From an uncultured SAR86 cluster bacterium (GTDB lineage: Bacteria; Pseudomonadota; Gammaproteobacteria; Magnimaribacterales; D2472), in contig CACNUQ010000003.1 of assembly GCA_902623685.1 (NCBI GenBank), positions 1-64,000 on the forward strand: 64,000 bases of DNA, in the 5' to 3' direction. The stretch's first letter is position 1. Every line of letters begins with the position of its first letter. Shown in pieces: positions 34,779 to 43,489 of this stretch. The translations under genes and the position numbers were made by a program. The notes beneath the pieces were generated by a model. The model was given only the letters and a program-made list of their open reading frames with translations, was not told the origin of the DNA and did not search any database.

Positions 34779-35639
34779 ATGGGTACAGATTTACAAACAA
34801 TTACGCTTTCAACGCCAGGAAAGGATATAGAGTCCTATCTTTCTTGTGTGCATGCTATTCCAATTCTAACTGCTGAACAAGAGCAAGAGCTTGCTCAAAA
34901 GCTTTATGAAAACAATGATTTGGAAGCTGCACGTCAGTTAGTTCTATCTCATCTAAGATTTGTTGTGCATATTGCAAGATCCTATCAAGGCTATGGCTTG
35001 CCTCTAGCTGATATTATCCAAGAAGGAAATGTTGGTTTGATGAAGGCTGTCGATCGATTCGATCCTAATAGAGGTGTTAAAGTAGTTTCCTTTGCCGTTC
35101 ATTGGATCAAAGCAGAAATCCACGAATATATTCTTAAGAATTGGAGAATGGTAAAAATTGCAACAACCAAAGCGCAAAGAAAATTATTTTTTAACCTAAG
35201 AAGTAAGAAAAAAACACTAGATTGGCTTTCACAGGAAGAAGCAGAGAAAATTGCTGAAGATCTTAATGTCGAAGTTAAAGATGTTCTGCATATGGAAAAT
35301 CGACTGACATCTCAGGATTCAGCATTTGATGCGCCGATTGGCAGTGACGATGAAGGTGATATTTTAGCTCCATCTCAATTCCTTGAAGATAAGTCATCTA
35401 GCCCAGAGATTCTTGTTGAACAACAAGAAGTTGCTGAACATAATTCAGAAGAGCTATCAATGGCTCTAGCAAGCCTGGACGATAGAAGCAAAGATATTAT
35501 CGCTAGAAGATATCTAGCAGATGAAAAAGAGACATTGCATGATCTTGCTGATGAGTACAATGTATCTGCTGAAAGAATCAGACAGATTGAGAATGGAGCA
35601 TTAAAAAAACTCAAAGCTGCCATGTCTAACGCAGCCTAA
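34779..35639 (+). CDS. rpoH: RNA polymerase heat-shock sigma factor RpoH (sigma-32)
   Basis: 286 aa, the normal length. Region 2 contains GLPLADIIQEGNVGLMKAVD and FAVHWIKAEIHEY. The RpoH box is TKAQRKLFFNLRSKKK (about residue 129). Region 4.2 is EYNVSAERIRQIENGALKKL. It directs transcription of chaperone and protease genes; hspQ at 58816 is one expected target. There is no evident Shine-Dalgarno before the ATG, but a perfect inverted repeat is. The stop TAA is in the same frame as the trmB coding region that follows. Confidence 0.95.
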   Translation: MGTDLQTITLSTPGKDIESYLSCVHAIPILTAEQEQELAQKLYENNDLEAARQLVLSHLRFVVHIARSYQGYGLPLADIIQEGNVGLMKAVDRFDPNRGVKVVSFAVHWIKAEIHEYILKNWRMVKIATTKAQRKLFFNLRSKKKTLDWLSQEEAEKIAEDLNVEVKDVLHMENRLTSQDSAFDAPIGSDDEGDILAPSQFLEDKSSSPEILVEQQEVAEHNSEELSMALASLDDRSKDIIARRYLADEKETLHDLADEYNVSAERIRQIENGALKKLKAAMSNAA

Positions 35640-35654
35640 GCAAGGCATCTTCTC

Positions 35655-36311
35655 ATCAATCAAGACAAACCCTATCTTGCAAGTTTTGTAAAAAGACTAG
35701 GACGCATAACTAAATCACAAAAAGACGCCCTAGTCTCATTAGATCAACATCATCTCGCAGGACCCAATGAATTATTGGAATTTGCTAGCGACTATGAAAA
35801 AATTATTTTAGAGATAGGCTTTGGCAATGGAGAAAATACCTCTTTTTTGGCATCGAAAAATCCCAATGCATTAATAGTAGCATCAGAAGTATATCTCTCA
35901 GGAATAGGTAGCCTCCTTAATAACATTGCTAATAATTCCTTGAAGAACATAAAAATTTTTGATCAAGATGTGCGTGAATTACTTTTCAAGCTCCCGAATA
36001 AAATTTTTGACGAAATCTATATTATTTGTCCTGATCCATGGCCTAAAGCGAGACATCATAAAAGAAGGCTCATTAAACATGACTTTTTAAAAATTCTAGC
36101 AAAAGTACTTAAAAAAAATGGGACTGCATATATTTCAACAGATTGGGAAAATTATGCTGAATCAATTGAAGAAGAATTAGAAAAAACTAAGGATCAGTTT
36201 TCCTTTACTCAAATTTCAAATGAGGGCATGCCCATTACTCGCTTTCAACAGCGTGCAATAAAAGAAGGCAGGCCTATATATACTTTTTTGCTAAAAGTTC
36301 TAGATAATTAA
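35655..36311 (+). CDS. trmB: tRNA (guanine-N7)-methyltransferase, non-canonical start
   Basis: The family N-terminus YLASFVKRLGRITKSQKDAL is encoded from about 35673, so the protein must begin upstream of the first standard start codon, a TTG at 35775. Between the rpoH stop (35637-35639) and 35775 this frame has no ATG, GTG or TTG. I place the start at an ATC (35655), 9 nt after an AAGG; this is a guess. Motif I is LEIGFGNGENTSFL, and CPDPWPKARHHKRRLI is the TrmB signature. The product would be 218 aa, methylating G46 of tRNA. A sequence error remains possible. Confidence 0.8.
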   Translation: MNQDKPYLASFVKRLGRITKSQKDALVSLDQHHLAGPNELLEFASDYEKIILEIGFGNGENTSFLASKNPNALIVASEVYLSGIGSLLNNIANNSLKNIKIFDQDVRELLFKLPNKIFDEIYIICPDPWPKARHHKRRLIKHDFLKILAKVLKKNGTAYISTDWENYAESIEEELEKTKDQFSFTQISNEGMPITRFQQRAIKEGRPIYTFLLKVLDN

Positions 36312-36340
36312 TTTTATTCTCCCTCAGCAATATTTAAATT

Positions 36341-36964
36341 TTATAGGCTGTGAGTTTTGTCATTAGATGAAAATCTTTCAATCTTGGTTTTTAAAATTTG
36401 CATAGCTATACCTCTGTGGCTTAGTAATGCTTTTTCATTTTCATCCATCTCAGCTAAGGATACGTTACTGTTTTTAGGATAAAACATAGGATCATAACCA
36501 AATCCATTTTTCCCTCGCATAGTTGTTTTTACTACCCCTTCAAATAGACCAGTTGCGATGAGCGGAAATGGGTCTGCAGAATCTCGTAATAAAACAAGTA
36601 CACAAACAAAGTACGCTTTTGATTGATTTAACTCTAGTTTTTTAAGTTCATTTTTAAGATGCTGTCGATTTTCCTCATCCGTTGCATTCTCGTGCGCATA
36701 TCTAGCTGATCGAAGTCCTGGTAGATTATTTAGGGCAGGCACAATTAAACCTGAGTCATCACCAAGCGATGTCATTCCAGAGGCAGCATTTGCTACTCGA
36801 GCTTTGTGCAGGCTATTTTCAAAGAATGTCTCACCAAGCTCCTCTTTAGGGACTATTCCCAATGAACTTTGCGAGATTATTTTAAAGTTTGGTAGAAGCA
36901 ATTCAAACTCTTTGAGCTTGCCCGGATTACTAGTTGCAGCAACAATGGTTGTTTGATTAACCAA
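36341..36964 (-). CDS. rdgB: XTP/dITP diphosphatase (RdgB/HAM1)
   Basis: 207 aa. The N-terminal IVAATSNPGKLKEFELLLPN holds the nucleotide-binding SNxxK motif. TSLGDDSGLIVPAL contains the catalytic Asp pair. GKNGFGYDPMFYP is the family signature, and LSHRGIA ends the fold. It removes ITP, XTP and their deoxy forms from the pool. It is the last gene of a nine-gene minus-strand run and overlaps metW by 8 nt. Confidence 0.94.
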   Translation of the reverse strand: MVNQTTIVAATSNPGKLKEFELLLPNFKIISQSSLGIVPKEELGETFFENSLHKARVANAASGMTSLGDDSGLIVPALNNLPGLRSARYAHENATDEENRQHLKNELKKLELNQSKAYFVCVLVLLRDSADPFPLIATGLFEGVVKTTMRGKNGFGYDPMFYPKNSNVSLAEMDENEKALLSHRGIAMQILKTKIERFSSNDKTHSL

Positions 36965-37544
36965 TTAAATAGACCGCTTGAGCAGCAAATAAGTTAGGAA
37001 GTCTATTAGCCAGCCAAGAAGACTTGCCTTTACGATTTAAGTAGACTTGCTTTTTAATAACAAAAGATTCTTCACAACATAATTCTTCAAAATCTGTAAT
37101 TGTACAAAGATGAAGATTCTTTGTTTCATACCATTTAGCTGGAAGTTGAGCAGAGGAGGGCATCTTACCATTTAATATTCCTAATCTTAGTTCCCAATTT
37201 CCAAAATTAGGCAATGTAATTACGCACTCATTTGCAACTTTTAAGATATTCTTCATTGCATCTCTTGGTTTCCTTAAGCATTGAATTGAGCTAGCCATTA
37301 CTGCAACATCAAAACCCATGCCTTTATAGTTGTGTATGCCGGCATCAATATCTTGTTGTATCACCGAAACCCCATTGATAATACAAGCATTAATTTTATC
37401 TGGATCATTCTCTACTCCATAACCGGTTATAGACTTTTGCTCAGATAACATTTTAAGAAGAACGCCATCCCCACATCCAAAGTCTATAACTTTGGACTGA
37501 CTGGGTATCCAATTTAGAACGATTTGTTGAAGCGTATTATCCAT
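36957..37544 (-). CDS. metW: Methionine biosynthesis protein MetW
   Basis: 195 aa. DFGCGDGVLLKMLSEQKSIT is the SAM-type motif I, and EWETKNLHLCT-like sequence WYETKNLHLCTITDFEELC follows at about residue 138. MetW acts with MetX in making O-acyl-homoserine. It overlaps metX by 8 nt and rdgB by 8 nt. Confidence 0.92.
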   Translation of the reverse strand: MDNTLQQIVLNWIPSQSKVIDFGCGDGVLLKMLSEQKSITGYGVENDPDKINACIINGVSVIQQDIDAGIHNYKGMGFDVAVMASSIQCLRKPRDAMKNILKVANECVITLPNFGNWELRLGILNGKMPSSAQLPAKWYETKNLHLCTITDFEELCCEESFVIKKQVYLNRKGKSSWLANRLPNLFAAQAVYLIG

Positions 37545-38637
37545 TAGAGTTTAAGAAGTTTTTCAGCGCGGCAGAATACTGTTCGGAATAAAAAAGAAAA
37601 CTATCATGACCATAATCACCTTCTAGTTCTATGTATGAGCTATTAATGCCTGCTTTAATTGCAGACATTTGGATTTCTACCCCATACTCTTTTGGAAATA
37701 GCCAGTCTGAGTCAAAAGATATAATAAGTAATTTAGCTTGAATGGTTTTAAGACATTTAACTAAATCATTGTCGAAATCTTTAGCTGGATCAAAACTATC
37801 CATGGCTTTAGTCATCAGGATATAGCTATTCGCATCAAAGGTGTTGGCAAATTGCTCGCCTTTGTACTGAAGATAATTTTCTACCTCATAGTTTACATCT
37901 GCATCTATTTTATTCTCTGGATCTTGTAATCTCCTTCCAAATCTTTTTCGCATGTTAGATTCAGATAAATAAGTTATATGCCCAAGCATTCTTGCAGCTT
38001 TAAGACCTTTTTTAGGAGATACATCCTTAGATAAGTAATCGCCATTATGGAAATTTTCATCTTTTCTAATTATTTCCCTAGCCACTTCATTTAGTGCAAT
38101 ATTTTGAGTACTAATTTTTGATGAGGCTGCAATTATTGCTACTTTTTTAACTTTATCGGGATATGATATTCCCCATTGAAGTGCTTGCATTCCACCTAAA
38201 CTTCCACCAGCAACCATTTCCCAGCAATCTATTCCAAAATGATCAGCTAGTAATTTTTGAGTTTTAACCCAATCACTTACTGATACTTCTGGAAAATTTG
38301 CACCATTATGCTGTTTTAATTTATTTTCAGTATTTGCTGGACCAGTTGAACCATGACAGCCACCAATATTATTAAGTGCAACAACAAAAAATTTTTTTGT
38401 ATCAATTGTCTTGCCATCCCCAATTAATTCATCCCACCAACCTGGCTTTTTCTCTCCATCTTTTTTGCCAGCTGCATGATGATTTCCAGAAAAAGCATGA
38501 CAAACTAAAACAGCATTATCTTTTGCATCACTAAGTTCTCCATATGTTTCTGTCATTAGATCAAAGCCATGCAAAACCTCTCCAGACTGAAGAGTTAAAG
38601 GTTCGACAAATGAAACTTTTTTTGTGTTTACCTTCAT
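37537..38637 (-). CDS. metX: Homoserine O-acyltransferase MetX
   Basis: 366 aa alpha/beta-hydrolase-fold enzyme. The nucleophile elbow is AGGSLGGMQALQW (Ser about residue 145). The catalytic Asp is in ISFDSDWLFP and the His in GDYGHDSFL. GGCHGSTGP is the oxyanion-side motif. It activates homoserine for methionine synthesis using acetyl- or succinyl-CoA; which one cannot be decided by eye. It overlaps yggT by 4 nt and metW by 8 nt. Confidence 0.94.
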   Translation of the reverse strand: MKVNTKKVSFVEPLTLQSGEVLHGFDLMTETYGELSDAKDNAVLVCHAFSGNHHAAGKKDGEKKPGWWDELIGDGKTIDTKKFFVVALNNIGGCHGSTGPANTENKLKQHNGANFPEVSVSDWVKTQKLLADHFGIDCWEMVAGGSLGGMQALQWGISYPDKVKKVAIIAASSKISTQNIALNEVAREIIRKDENFHNGDYLSKDVSPKKGLKAARMLGHITYLSESNMRKRFGRRLQDPENKIDADVNYEVENYLQYKGEQFANTFDANSYILMTKAMDSFDPAKDFDNDLVKCLKTIQAKLLIISFDSDWLFPKEYGVEIQMSAIKAGINSSYIELEGDYGHDSFLFYSEQYSAALKNFLNSNG

Positions 38638-39149
38638 AACAAAGAACGGATTATCTGTATGAAAGATGAGTTGATTAAATTTAAAATCAGTAGTCCTATT
38701 ATTGGAGTAAAATCTAAACCTCCCATTGGAGGCAGGAATTTTCTGATAGGATCTAAAACACCGGCAGAAATTTCTTCTACGATTTGTAATAAGGGATGAT
38801 TATTTCCTGGAGCAACCCAACTTAAAACCACAGATCCAATAACGCAATAAAATAAAATTCTAAAGCCAGAGTTAATCACATCTATAAAAGCAATATAAAA
38901 CAATGACAATGATTCATATCCTGATGAGTAAGCTAAATAAAAGGAAATAAATTTCAGGATTAATGCAAAGGCAATTGCTGCTAAAAGAGGAGGCAAAAAG
39001 AAGAAAGTATACTTTGAGATTGGCTCCAAATATGTGGCAAAAATTTTAACTATAGGATTAAAGTAATTAATTCTAAATAATCTGAAGATAGATAAAAGCA
39101 CAAAAGCATAACTCGCAAAGCCAAATAATATTGCAGATGCACTAACCAT
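38634..39149 (-). CDS. yggT: YggT-family membrane protein
   Basis: 171 aa with about four membrane helices. Each half has a YGGT repeat; the second contains DPIRKFLPPMGGLDFTPIIG. The family is linked to osmotic stress and cell division in several bacteria, without a defined activity. It sits between proC and metX, the order also known from pseudomonads. The gap to proC is 14 nt. Confidence 0.88.
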   Translation of the reverse strand: MVSASAILFGFASYAFVLLSIFRLFRINYFNPIVKIFATYLEPISKYTFFFLPPLLAAIAFALILKFISFYLAYSSGYESLSLFYIAFIDVINSGFRILFYCVIGSVVLSWVAPGNNHPLLQIVEEISAGVLDPIRKFLPPMGGLDFTPIIGLLILNLINSSFIQIIRSLL

Positions 39150-39163
39150 TTTTTCTTAAGTAT

Positions 39164-39946
39164 TTATTGCTCATTGCTTATCTCAATTGATCTATCTTTT
39201 GCTGCTACAAAAGCTTGTTTAAAAATTCTTTCCAAGTAATTTTTTTCAAGAGATTCTAATCCCGCTTGAGTTGTTCCTCCCGGAGATTTTATCTTATTTA
39301 TCAAAGTTTCAAAATCTGGTTCATTGGAAAAGGAATCTCCAAGGCTACTAACAAAGTCCTTAAAAATTTCTTTAATATCTACATTATCTGGCTTTATTTT
39401 CTTTAGTTCATCAAGGTATATTCTTAGAACTTCAAAAAGAAAGGCTTGACCGCTACCAATAATGCTCGTGAAGATGTGCATTTCTTCCTCATTTTTGAGG
39501 ATAAATACATGACCTATTTTTTTAAGTAAATCATTAGCAAGATTGAATTCTTTTGTGGAATGATCATTAGCGTAAAGAGCTGTTATACCTTTGCCAAAAG
39601 CAGAGGATGTATTTGGCATTGATCGGATAACAGAATTAGGATTTGAGTATTTTTTTAGCTCTATTCCTGCCACTACAGTTAAAATTTTAGAGTTTGGCGC
39701 AACCTTAAATATTTTTTTTTCAGCAGTTAAAGCATCCTTAGGTTTTACAGATAAAACTACTAAGTCAAAATTTTCTGTAGCAAGATTATCTAATTCAATT
39801 ACTTTCAAGTTTTTTTCTTTTAAAAGCTCAACTTTTGTTTTATTTCTTTCAATGCAATTAATTCTTGACGGTGAAACCCCGCTTCTTATTAATCCTTCAA
39901 TTATTGCTTGCGCAATGTTGCCACATCCAACAAAACATACATTCAT
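39164..39946 (-). CDS. proC: Pyrroline-5-carboxylate reductase
   Basis: 260 aa. The NADPH-binding loop is CFVGCGNIAQAIIEGLIRSG at the N-terminus. VIRSMPNTSSAFGKGITALY (about residue 104) and the C-terminal KIKSPGGTTQAGLESLEKN are ProC signatures. It performs the last step of proline synthesis. It overlaps yggS by 4 nt. Confidence 0.93.
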   Translation of the reverse strand: MNVCFVGCGNIAQAIIEGLIRSGVSPSRINCIERNKTKVELLKEKNLKVIELDNLATENFDLVVLSVKPKDALTAEKKIFKVAPNSKILTVVAGIELKKYSNPNSVIRSMPNTSSAFGKGITALYANDHSTKEFNLANDLLKKIGHVFILKNEEEMHIFTSIIGSGQAFLFEVLRIYLDELKKIKPDNVDIKEIFKDFVSSLGDSFSNEPDFETLINKIKSPGGTTQAGLESLEKNYLERIFKQAFVAAKDRSIEISNEQ

Positions 39947-40629
39947 GACCGTCTACCCAACAGACTCTCGCCAATTCTTATCATTGTTGAGCCAGCAAGG
40001 ATTGATTCCTCAAAATCATTTGATGTCCCCAAAGATAGTACATTACATGCCGGGAACTCATTAATAAATGTACTTTGAAGAGCAGTTATTTTTTTCATGG
40101 AATCTATTTTATCTTTTTTAGATTGATTAATCTTTGGCATAAACATTAGCCCCTTAAGAATCAAGTTTGTATATTTCGCATCTATATTATTTGCAAAATC
40201 AATAACATGATTGGAGTTGATGCCTGACTTGGATTCCTCTTGATCAATATTTACCTGAATTAATACTTGAATTTTCCGTCCTTCTGTTTCCAATGCATCA
40301 TTAAGTTTTTTTGCAATCTTTTCTCTTTCCAAGGAATGGATCCAATCAGCATGCCTAGCAATGAGCTTAACTTTGTTTGATTGAATTGGACCAATAAAAT
40401 GCCAAATTATATCTTTTGGGGTTTCTAAAACTTTTTTATCAAGCTCTTGAGCATAATTTTCACCAAAATGATTTATTCCAAGTAAGTAGGCCTCTTTAAT
40501 AACTTCAATAGATTGCAATTTAGAAACTGCTATTAGTTGCACGTCTTTTTCTGATCTCTGAGCTTTATGGCAAGCAGCTTGGATTTTTTGAGAGATATCT
40601 AGGAATCTATCTTTTAGGTTTTCGTGCAT
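39943..40629 (-). CDS. yggS: YggS-family PLP homeostasis protein
   Basis: 228 aa. The PLP-binding Lys lies in QLIAVSKLQSIEVI (Lys36). HFGENYAQELDKK, WHFIGPIQSNKVKLI and GLMFMPKI are conserved blocks. The C-terminal LSLGTSNDFEESILAGSTMI binds the PLP phosphate. It buffers free pyridoxal phosphate in the cytoplasm. It overlaps the SPOR gene by 16 nt and proC by 4 nt. Confidence 0.93.
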   Translation of the reverse strand: MHENLKDRFLDISQKIQAACHKAQRSEKDVQLIAVSKLQSIEVIKEAYLLGINHFGENYAQELDKKVLETPKDIIWHFIGPIQSNKVKLIARHADWIHSLEREKIAKKLNDALETEGRKIQVLIQVNIDQEESKSGINSNHVIDFANNIDAKYTNLILKGLMFMPKINQSKKDKIDSMKKITALQSTFINEFPACNVLSLGTSNDFEESILAGSTMIRIGESLLGRRS

Positions 40630-41150
40630 TTTTTATAGATTAGTGGCTGTCTTTTATTTTTAATTAGCAGCTCTCGGGCATTATTTACTTCAGACTTATT
40701 AAGATAGGGGCCAGACATTACTCTAAATAATGGCTTGTCAGGTTGTATCGAGCTAAATGTCTTTTCAACATAGGATTCCAAGCCTAAAGATATCAGAGAA
40801 GTTAGTTGTTCCTGCGCATACACTCTTTGACCATAAGATTCTATTTGAATCAGATACTCACAATCTTCCTCAACAACTATACCTTCAAGCTCAATAAGCA
40901 CAGTATCTTTTGCTAACTCTATAGGATACAAAAATTCAACTTTTGGATTGCTGACATTGCTTCTTATATTCACAACATCAGTTTGCAATATTAAATTTGA
41001 GACAACTAATAGCAGGGCACATATGCCAGCAATAACTAATAAGTGCTTCATTTTAAGAGGCTGGTTTAGGTCTCTTTTTGCCCGCAAAGAGGTTTTAACT
41101 CTTCTTGTCTTAGAGTTATTTATTGGATGTTTTTTAGCAAAATCTTTCAC
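40614..41150 (-). CDS. SPOR-domain membrane protein, FtsN-like
   Basis: 178 aa. A basic cytoplasmic tail (about residues 1-34) is followed by one membrane helix (HLLVIAGICALLLVVSNLIL, about residues 35-55) and a periplasmic part. The C-terminal YLIQIESYGQRVYAQEQLTS to the end is a SPOR repeat, which binds denuded peptidoglycan at the division site. The topology resembles FtsN, and an argS-SPOR gene order is common in gammaproteobacteria. It is short for FtsN and lacks the long linker. Confidence 0.8.
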   Translation of the reverse strand: MKDFAKKHPINNSKTRRVKTSLRAKRDLNQPLKMKHLLVIAGICALLLVVSNLILQTDVVNIRSNVSNPKVEFLYPIELAKDTVLIELEGIVVEEDCEYLIQIESYGQRVYAQEQLTSLISLGLESYVEKTFSSIQPDKPLFRVMSGPYLNKSEVNNARELLIKNKRQPLIYKKCTKT

Positions 41151-41155
41151 ATTAA

Positions 41156-42886
41156 TTACATACTTTCTAAAGGCTCAATACCCAACAAGTCTAAAGAGGA
41201 GGCTATAACAGATTTAACAATGATAAGAGTACGCATAATATTATTCTTGTGCTCTTCATCTGCATTGAGGATATTTACATTGTTATAAAATTGATGAAAA
41301 TTTTGTGCAATATCCTTTAAGTAATAAACAATTAGATGCGGCTGCAGGCTCTCTCCTGAACTTTTAACAATAAATTGAGCATTTAAAGCTATTTGAAGAA
41401 GCTCATCGCAATTTTCAAATTTAGCATCATTAAATTTCTCAGGTAAAGTCTTGCCTAATTCAAGAAATTTTTTTTCTACAGAGCTGATTCTCGCATGCGC
41501 ATATTGGATGTAATAATAAAGATTATCTTTTGAATTAGATCTAGCTATTCCAATATCAAAATCTAAATGTTGATCTGCCTGTTTAGATAAGTAGTAAAAT
41601 CTAGAGGCATCAGGGCCAATATCATCAATTAGTTTTTTAAGCGTATAAAAATTTCCACTTCGAGTTGACATTTTTACCTTTGATCCATCCTCAAAAAGGT
41701 TAGCAAATTGAACGAGCTGAACTTGCATTTGTTTCTTGCTATAACCCATAGCTTCAATAGTTGCCTCTATCCTTTTAATATAACCATGATGATCTGCACC
41801 CCAAACATTAATTATGGTGTCAAAGCCTCTGTCTAATTTATTTCTGTGATATGCCAAATCAGCGGATAGGTAAGTTCCTCTTCCGTCTTCACGGATAATT
41901 ACACGATCTTTATCATCTCCAAATTTTGAGGACTCTAACCAAATAGCTCCATTTTTTTCGTATGCATGATCTTTTTGTACTTTAGCAAGCGCTTTAGAAA
42001 TTTCTGATTTTTTATCTGAGAGTTCTCCAAGTGATGATTCAAAAAACCAATTATCAAATACGACCTTAAATTTTGTTAAATCCTCTCTTATAGATCTGAT
42101 AACAAAATCAAGGCCAAAGTCTCTAATTGTTGACCAAGTATCTGAATAATTTATTTTTATGCGTTTAATTAGAGCATCTATTATTTCTTCATTTTCGTCA
42201 GGGAGATCTTTTATTAGAGATTCTTTTTCAGCTTGAGTAATGCCAATATTAATTTCTATGGCATCAGCAATGTCTAAAATGTAGGATCCTTTATATGCAG
42301 AGTCTGGAAATTGATCTCCATCAAAGCATTCAAATTTTCTTAGAAAAATACTACATGCGAGAATATCAATTTGCCTGCCTGCATCATTAACATAGTACTC
42401 TCTAGATACCTCATGACCAAGTCGTTCTAAGATTCTTCCAATAGCATCTCCGTATGCAGCACCTCTACCGTGACCTACATGTAATGGACCAGTTGGATTC
42501 GCTGAAACAAATTCTATCTGTATTTTTTCTTTGGATGTGTCTGAAGAATTAAGAAAATAAGAAGGATCATCATGAGCATTATCTAGTTGAGCTAAAAATG
42601 CTTCCCGAGTTAAAAAAATATTTATAAAACCTGGTCCAGCTAACTCTACTTTTGCTATTTCGGACTGAGATTCTAGTATCGGTATAAGTGCTGAGGCTAC
42701 ATCTTGAGGATTTATTTTTGCAAGATTGGATGCAATCAAGCATAGGTTGGAAGTCCAATGACCTTTCTTTAGAGAATCTGATAGAGTTAATTTTTGTTTT
42801 TTTCTTAGCGTCTTTTTTTGGCCTGCATCAAGAGAAAGTTTATTATCAATAAACTCATTTAGCGAAGCTGAAATTTGATTATACAA
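41156..42886 (-). CDS. argS: Arginyl-tRNA synthetase
   Basis: 576 aa class I synthetase. The HIGH-type motif is GPLHVGHGRGAAYGDAI (about residue 119), and the KMSKS counterpart is KMSTRSGNFYTL. The N-terminal Add1 region and the C-terminal anticodon-binding DALR domain (YYIQYAHARISSVEKK) are present. Length is normal. It lies 3 nt after efp and 5 nt before the SPOR gene. Confidence 0.96.
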   Translation of the reverse strand: MYNQISASLNEFIDNKLSLDAGQKKTLRKKQKLTLSDSLKKGHWTSNLCLIASNLAKINPQDVASALIPILESQSEIAKVELAGPGFINIFLTREAFLAQLDNAHDDPSYFLNSSDTSKEKIQIEFVSANPTGPLHVGHGRGAAYGDAIGRILERLGHEVSREYYVNDAGRQIDILACSIFLRKFECFDGDQFPDSAYKGSYILDIADAIEINIGITQAEKESLIKDLPDENEEIIDALIKRIKINYSDTWSTIRDFGLDFVIRSIREDLTKFKVVFDNWFFESSLGELSDKKSEISKALAKVQKDHAYEKNGAIWLESSKFGDDKDRVIIREDGRGTYLSADLAYHRNKLDRGFDTIINVWGADHHGYIKRIEATIEAMGYSKKQMQVQLVQFANLFEDGSKVKMSTRSGNFYTLKKLIDDIGPDASRFYYLSKQADQHLDFDIGIARSNSKDNLYYYIQYAHARISSVEKKFLELGKTLPEKFNDAKFENCDELLQIALNAQFIVKSSGESLQPHLIVYYLKDIAQNFHQFYNNVNILNADEEHKNNIMRTLIIVKSVIASSLDLLGIEPLESM

Positions 42887-42889
42887 AGT

Positions 42890-43450
42890 CTATACGCGCC
42901 CCGAATACTCTCCAGATCTTGTGTCTACCTTAATTTTTTCTCCCTCTTCAACAAACAAGGGAACTTGTATTGTTACACCGGTTTCAAGTTCTGCAGGTTT
43001 TGTTGCTCCTGAGACAGTATCGCCTTTAACGCCAGGATCTGATTTTGTAATTTTTAATTCCACAAATGGCGGCGCCTCAACTGAAATGGGTTCATCGTTC
43101 CAAATCACTACTTCGCAATTCTCCTGACCAATAATCCATTTCTTTGCATCACTTACAACGCTTTCATTGATTGCAATTTGTTCAAAAGTAGAAGAATTCA
43201 TAAAATGCCATTGTTCTCCATCTGAATAAAGATAGCTCATCTCAATCGTCATTACATCTGCCTCTTCTACGGATTCTCCTGATTTATATGTTTTATCTAC
43301 TATTTTGCCAGTGATTAAGTTTCTAAATTTTACTCTCATTACTGCCTGTCCCTTGCCAGGCTTGTGAAATTCATGCTCAAGAATTGAACATGGCTGATCA
43401 TTAATGATTATTTTTAAACCGTTTCTAAATTGGCTTGTTGATATTTTCAT
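42890..43450 (-). CDS. efp: Elongation factor P
   Basis: 186 aa with three beta-barrel domains. The tip of domain I reads HEFHKPGKGQAVMRVKFRNL, with Lys33 at the position modified by beta-lysylation in E. coli. The C-terminal GVKGDTVSGATKPAELETG and IKVDTRSGEY are signatures. It relieves ribosome stalling at polyproline. The modification enzymes are not in this window. It is the first gene of the minus-strand run, divergent from the M2 peptidase with 39 nt between start codons. Confidence 0.96.
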   Translation of the reverse strand: MKISTSQFRNGLKIIINDQPCSILEHEFHKPGKGQAVMRVKFRNLITGKIVDKTYKSGESVEEADVMTIEMSYLYSDGEQWHFMNSSTFEQIAINESVVSDAKKWIIGQENCEVVIWNDEPISVEAPPFVELKITKSDPGVKGDTVSGATKPAELETGVTIQVPLFVEEGEKIKVDTRSGEYSGRV

Positions 43451-43489
43451 AGTGTGATTTACTTTCTTCTGTTATTTAAAAGGCTTTTT

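Noticed and set aside
35637-35639. rpoH-trmB as one fusion protein by readthrough
   Set aside because: RpoH already has its normal length at this TAA, and no readthrough signal is seen. A rare start codon or sequence error is simpler, though not proven.
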